Positions 59,517-64,000 of a stretch of 64,000 nucleotides of DNA are shown here, piece after piece (the stretch's first letter is position 1; the number at the start of each line of letters is the position of its first letter). The position numbers were made by a program, and so were the translations under genes. This DNA comes from Myrica gale. Its lineage: Eukaryota; Streptophyta; Magnoliopsida; Fagales; Myricaceae. A model generated the notes under the pieces. That model searched no databases and was not told the origin of the DNA. It saw only the letters and a list, made by a program, of their open reading frames with translations. The stretch spans positions 1,842,501 to 1,906,500 of the forward strand of contig OZ005619.1 of NCBI GenBank assembly GCA_963930655.1. The letters run 5' to 3'.

Positions 59517-60303
59517 AGCAAGAGAAATGGCTTTCTTTGTTGTGAGACGACGAATTTGTGTATTGCGAGAACGTTATGAGACCTGGATTTTGTATGTTTT
59601 CACTGCGTTGCAATACCTGGACTCTCTACATTCTTACAGGTCGATTGACCTGGACGCACAGTAGTTTCAATGTTAGTTTTCTCGTGCCTCTTGCGGCTTA
59701 TAAGCTTGTCTCCCCAACCCATTTTGAAGGTTGAGAATTTATTAACTTGTTTGTTCGTGCCCTCTTGCTATGTGATTATTTTCTCCTTCCCTAGTTGCCA
59801 AGAAAAAAAGCAAGTACTTCTCTTTTTTTCTCCCCTTCCTTTGACATAAACACCTAAAAGCAAATACTTCCTTCTTTTTTCTCTCCCCTTCCTTTTCTGC
59901 TAAGAATACTAAAAAGAGTACTGACAGGGATTATCCTGATAATTCGCTTTTCATGCACCAGCAGACACTTTAAATCACTCATGCATATACATAAATGAGA
60001 AAGCAGTTGATATTGGATCAGTATTAAGAAACTATAGACGACTTTTCTATCACATCTGTTCCTTCCCATAGTCAAGTCGCCAAGCCATACATCATTATCG
60101 CCTAAAGCCAACCTAACCAGTTTTCTATTTGATCTTTCTCACAAAACCCCCCCTTTACCTCTGGAAGCATAATCTAGTAACTGAGGCAACAAAATAAAAC
60201 AAGATAAAATTGAGCATTCACCCTCCACCCAACAACAAAATACAAAAAACTACAAGGACCATCAAGCTTGACCACTGCAGATTACAATGTGGCCTACAAA
60301 CAT
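59517..60303. other. Spacer between converging genes
   Basis: Contains the downstream region of the PP2-B relic and the probable 3' untranslated region of the MBD gene. A short duplication (caagtacttctctttttttc / caaatacttccttctttttt, about 59810 and 59860) is present. Confidence 0.45.
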
Positions 60304-63300
60304 CTATTTGGGAGATCTAGCTTGCTTCTTTGCAGGTCGACCGACAGGATCAAAAACTGGGGTCTCAAAGAAAGGAGACAGCCCTGGCCCACTAAGCTGC
60401 AAATCCGGACAGTCATCAGGACCCGCCCATGCCAGGGGACTCACTGCAGCAACACCATGGGGAATTAGAAAAGGGATACTGTTATTAGTTTGCCATTACA
60501 ACGTTTTCTCAGCAAAAATGCAAACACTATAAGGTATCAGAGAACGATAAAAAGGTTTTCTACTCAAAGAAACCTCATTCAGCCAATTATTCTTATGCTA
60601 TCCTTTTGAAAATCCAGTCCCTCATGAGTATCGTTTGCAAGTCAGACTGATGAAAGATTTAGACAGGAAGCTGAAAGGGTGAAAAGGCTAAACAAGTAGA
60701 GAAATTCCTGGATTCTCCTTTAGATTCATCCACCATATGCCAGAAATAGTATCAGTAGGGGAAAAAGATGAAGCAACTGATATATAGGAGGCCTTCCCAC
60801 TGTAGGTATGATATCCTACAACGTGAAATGGATTAATGACGGGAAACTGCGATGCAAATGTTATATGGGAAAGCTGATAAAGTGAAACCATCGTGCAGTA
60901 TGGGGACTTCAAACAACCGACTGAAAGAACCTAAAAATCGTAGAAAGACAGATACAACAATGTATAAGAACCCAATAATATCACTAAGAAGCATTAGGAA
61001 ACTCCTTTTATCTAGCTAAAGCGCCCTAATGAAATTGTCAGTTCAAACCCCACTGTACATCTACTTACCGATCAAAAAAAGGAAAAAAAATGGTCCTCCA
61101 TTAGAATTTTGACTCTTCTATTTAACATTCATTTCACAAAAAGTCATGAAGAAGTTTACAACTTCTGCAGAGAGGCACCCGTCAAAACGAGTCCATCCAA
61201 ATAGGCAAAAAATAGCTCTTTCTAATTGTGGTTTTGACCTCAGGAAATAACCATTCCATGGTAGGTGATATACCATACTCGGAAATTAAAGAACCCCATG
61301 CTACAGAGTAGAACAGCCCGTCAAGGACAAGTCAAATTAATTAGTAAATTCATTCACAGATAAAACTGAATAAAGAGCTTCTGCGCTTCCACCTAACCTT
61401 GTAACAAGAATTTGTGAAAAAATATATGGTACTAGAGTAGCATTTAAAAATCCATCAAATCTAAATGCAAGAAACTACTAGCCCCACCAGATTGAATTAA
61501 ATGAATTGTAATGAGACAAAACTTAAAACAGGCAAAACTTACTCTCCTTGAGTTAAATGCAGAGCATTAATTACCAAAAGTAGCTTTTCAGATTGATTTT
61601 GAGAAGTAGGTAGCTTCTTCTGCATACCTTCACCAGGTTCAAGAGGTCTAGTGGCATGTGGAGCTGTCAGCCGAGAAGGGCGCTTTCTTACATAATTTTC
61701 CTGTAAAGGCTTTGGAATTTGAAATGAAAATTGGGAGAGAGTTACTCCTTTGCTTGTATACTCTGGATGTTCCAGCAAGTACCTGCAAAATCAAAAGCCC
61801 CACAAAGGCTGTCAAGGGAATATGGAAAAACATTTTCGCCACCCACCAGTTACTTGATTATACATCAGTGAGCAGATTTACAAGAATGACACTACAGCGA
61901 AATAGTTGAATAGGTGGCAACAACATACTTTTGGATCTCCACGTTTGACCGCAGTTTCTTGCCCGATGGTGCTTCATAATATCTGTAAATACTTGGACAG
62001 AGCATATTAGAAAGAAGTCAATGCTCGAAAGTAACGCTTTCCTTAAAACTATTGATTCCAAACTAAAAATTCAAAAGAAGGTAAAATGCAACTTGGAAAA
62101 CCAGAAGTAAAAGCTATAATTGGGTCAAATGATAAACCTCAAAAATCAGAAAAGAAAACACAAGTAGATCATCCAATTTGCAGTTAGAAGAAAGCCAAGG
62201 ATACCTCCTAAGCACTCAGAAATGAACATGAAAAAATATTGTTAAGAGAATGAGAAAGAACGGAGTGATGACATCAATGGAACCATTCCGAAAAATTTGT
62301 ATAGATCAAACGAGGAAATACTAAGAGATGCTTGTCAAAACAATTCCCAAGTATTCTGGCTCCCATTCAAATACCACATTTACCCCCAGCTAAGGAGCAC
62401 ATAACCACATCCCTTGTAGCAACTATCCAAGGATCACCAACAAACAGCAACATAAAACAGAGTCTATCCTCCAGCTACATCAGAAGTAATGAGCGAATTA
62501 ATGAGGTAGTATGATTACTAGTGCATCAGGGATCATAAGAGAGAAGGGAGCAAGAGGGGAGATCTCTTCAGCTTACAGAAGGAGTGAAGTTATGAAACTT
62601 TGGCAAACATAAAGAGAGGAGGTATCAGATTATAAATCCTAGAACAGTACAGTGCGCTATGAGAAGCACCCTCCAGGAAAAATGTGATTCTACTGGAAGA
62701 AGAAGAGGCACTATTTACTAAAGGCCAAAATGAGATCCTCCACGAAAATGCAAAGATGGTTCAACAGATCAATGGAAGAAATCTGCAGAAAATTCATCAG
62801 GATATTATCCCAAAAACTCCACAAAACCATCCAAATTTCTTTTGGCATTGATATAAACTCAGCAGGACCGTATATTGTTGGAAGGCAAGGTCAAAAAGTA
62901 AGGGAGAAAAGCAAATAAAACAAAAAAAAAAAAAAAGCAACAGGGCCTTTGGTTGCAGAGCGCTCTAGGTGCACTTGTAGCGAAAATGAACAAGAAGCAA
63001 GGTCAAAAGTGAAACTTGTTCAAGTAGTTCAAATATAATTGGCAGTCTGGAGAGTTGCGTCACAAGAACTTACTTCCAGAAACTTACAGAAATACAATGC
63101 AATAGAAGTCCAATGTTACTAAATAAAGTTTTCGGGAATGGGTCGAAATAACATTATTCCGATTGGAAGCTTAGACTAGCAAATAATATCTGGAAATAGT
63201 GCAAACAGCAGAGATACCAACACGCAAGTGTTCTCTACAACACCAGCAATCAGATAGGAAGGAACACTTACATGTCTGCAAACTTGGTGCTTCCTTCACC

Positions 63301-63861
63301 TCTAATCCGTAGCAGCCGTTGCCACCCAGGAGGGGGCTGTGCAATATTAGGCTTATCAATTGCCCACAGCCTGCTGCTATCCTGAGTAATGTCCTCTGGA
63401 TCATCACATGATATATCAGGTCGCCAGTCACGAGCTGTTTCACAGTAAAAAGGCTGTTCCAGAATGTGTTCACGTATTTCTTCATACTTTCCCTTTGTTG
63501 GTATAAGCCTCCATTTAAAACAATTGGCACACTGAACAGTGAAAGCCATTACAGATGGCAAAACGCTGGAGGATGAATTTTGAGCTGAGTATCTTCCAAA
63601 TATTGGACGTCGGGACTGAATAGAGTCAGGAACAGGTACAATTTCACCAGAACCATTAGCCAAAGGGTCATATAGTACCAACTGCTTTGAGGCTTTCTCC
63701 TTAGATTGGTCATCTTCATCCTCTGAAGAAGAGTATGAAGAAGAGGAGACATCTACCGGTTCCTTAAATGTGCTGTCTTGGCTAGCTAGGAAACTTGAAA
63801 GAGTAAAATCATTTTCTTCCCTTTCAGCCTTAAGGGATGACTTTTTAGAGGACGAGCACAT
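60304..63861 (-). CDS. MBD2: CW zinc-finger and methyl-CpG-binding-domain protein
   Basis: Plant nuclear chromatin protein of the MBD1/2/4/12 group, which join a CW zinc finger (histone H3 reader in other proteins) to an MBD fold. Coding exons 63861-63272, 61982-61929, 61782-61628 and 60443-60304 join in frame on GT-AG sites and give 312 residues. An acidic Ser-rich N-terminus (SSSSYSSSEDEDDQSKEK) comes first. The CW domain at about 115-165 has CANCFKWR...YCETARDW...SCDDPED, with Cys and Trp ligands visible. The MBD follows at about 175-250 (PPPGWQRLLRIRG, YYEAPSGKKLRSNVEIQKYL). The tail is PLAWAGPDDCPDLQ...PVGRPAKKQARSPK. The ATG at 63861 sits directly after an acceptor (tctcttcag), so the first exon is probably an untranslated one beyond the window; a coding 5' exon cannot be excluded. 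Plant CW-MBD members often bind methylated DNA weakly or not at all. Confidence 0.88.
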
Positions 63862-64000
63862 CTGAAGAGACCCCAAAAACCTGTCAAGCATACATAAAAT
63901 CTAAGAATTTCAAAAGCTGTTAAGATATGAGGCTACCTAGTAGAACCACATCTCTTATTTTGCAGGAATTTCCAGAAGGGCAAATGACAGTGTTCAATAG
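63862..64000 (-). other. 5' intron of the MBD gene
   Basis: The sequence directly upstream of 63861 on the minus strand is pyrimidine-rich and ends in cag, so it is most likely intron. The upstream exon and promoter lie beyond the window. Confidence 0.5.

Noticed and set aside
59062..59613. 183-codon minus-strand frame
   Set aside because: Antisense to the PP2-B relic, whose sense strand carries the recognisable protein domain.

Overview
This is nuclear DNA from a eudicot plant. The evidence is spliced genes with short exons and GT-AG introns, three plant-specific gene families (ARF, plant-type oxidosqualene cyclase, CW-MBD protein), and AT-rich intergenic DNA full of plant transposon families (Tourist-like MITEs, solo LTRs, L1-type LINEs, CACTA, hAT and MULE derivatives). 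The species cannot be named from the sequence alone; the cyclase most resembles the lupeol-synthase type known from asterids.

Layout: (1) 2.4-9.9 kb, minus strand: a complete auxin response factor of the ARF7/ARF19 class, 14 coding exons, 1,122 residues, with a short upstream ORF in its leader and a MITE in intron 6. (2) 10.5-31 kb: about 20 kb without a recognisable gene, holding a solo LTR with target-site duplication, three kinds of tandem repeat, a miniature gypsy-like element, a truncated LINE 3' end with a 16-bp target duplication, and several MITEs. (3) 31.2-32.7 kb, plus strand: a broken F-box/PP2-B gene. (4) 33.8-40.4 kb, minus strand: a complete oxidosqualene cyclase, 18 coding exons, 755 residues, with the MLCYCR lupeol-type motif and an unusual DSTAE in place of the catalytic DCTAE. 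(5) 42-58 kb: a scrambled second cyclase copy (exons 13 to 6, exon 2 and an inverted exon 15), two further F-box/PP2-B relics, two LINE relics, two solo LTRs, a TRIM retrotransposon and hAT, CACTA, MULE and Tourist elements, several nested. (6) 60.3-63.9 kb, minus strand: a CW zinc-finger plus methyl-CpG-binding-domain gene, complete from its ATG on, with possible further 5' exons beyond the window.

The intact genes do not form a pathway with one another: ARF is auxin-dependent transcription, the cyclase makes a triterpene skeleton from 2,3-oxidosqualene, and the CW-MBD protein is a chromatin reader. The interesting architecture is the 31-60 kb part, where F-box/PP2-B and cyclase sequences recur in fragments. 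This suggests a small duplicated block in which one cyclase stayed intact and the other copies decayed under transposon insertion. Several insertions have target-site duplications, and two have a paralogous empty site inside this same window, so their order can be read directly. No P450, acyltransferase or other triterpene-tailoring gene is visible, so a biosynthetic cluster is not shown here. No tRNA, rRNA or CRISPR feature was found.
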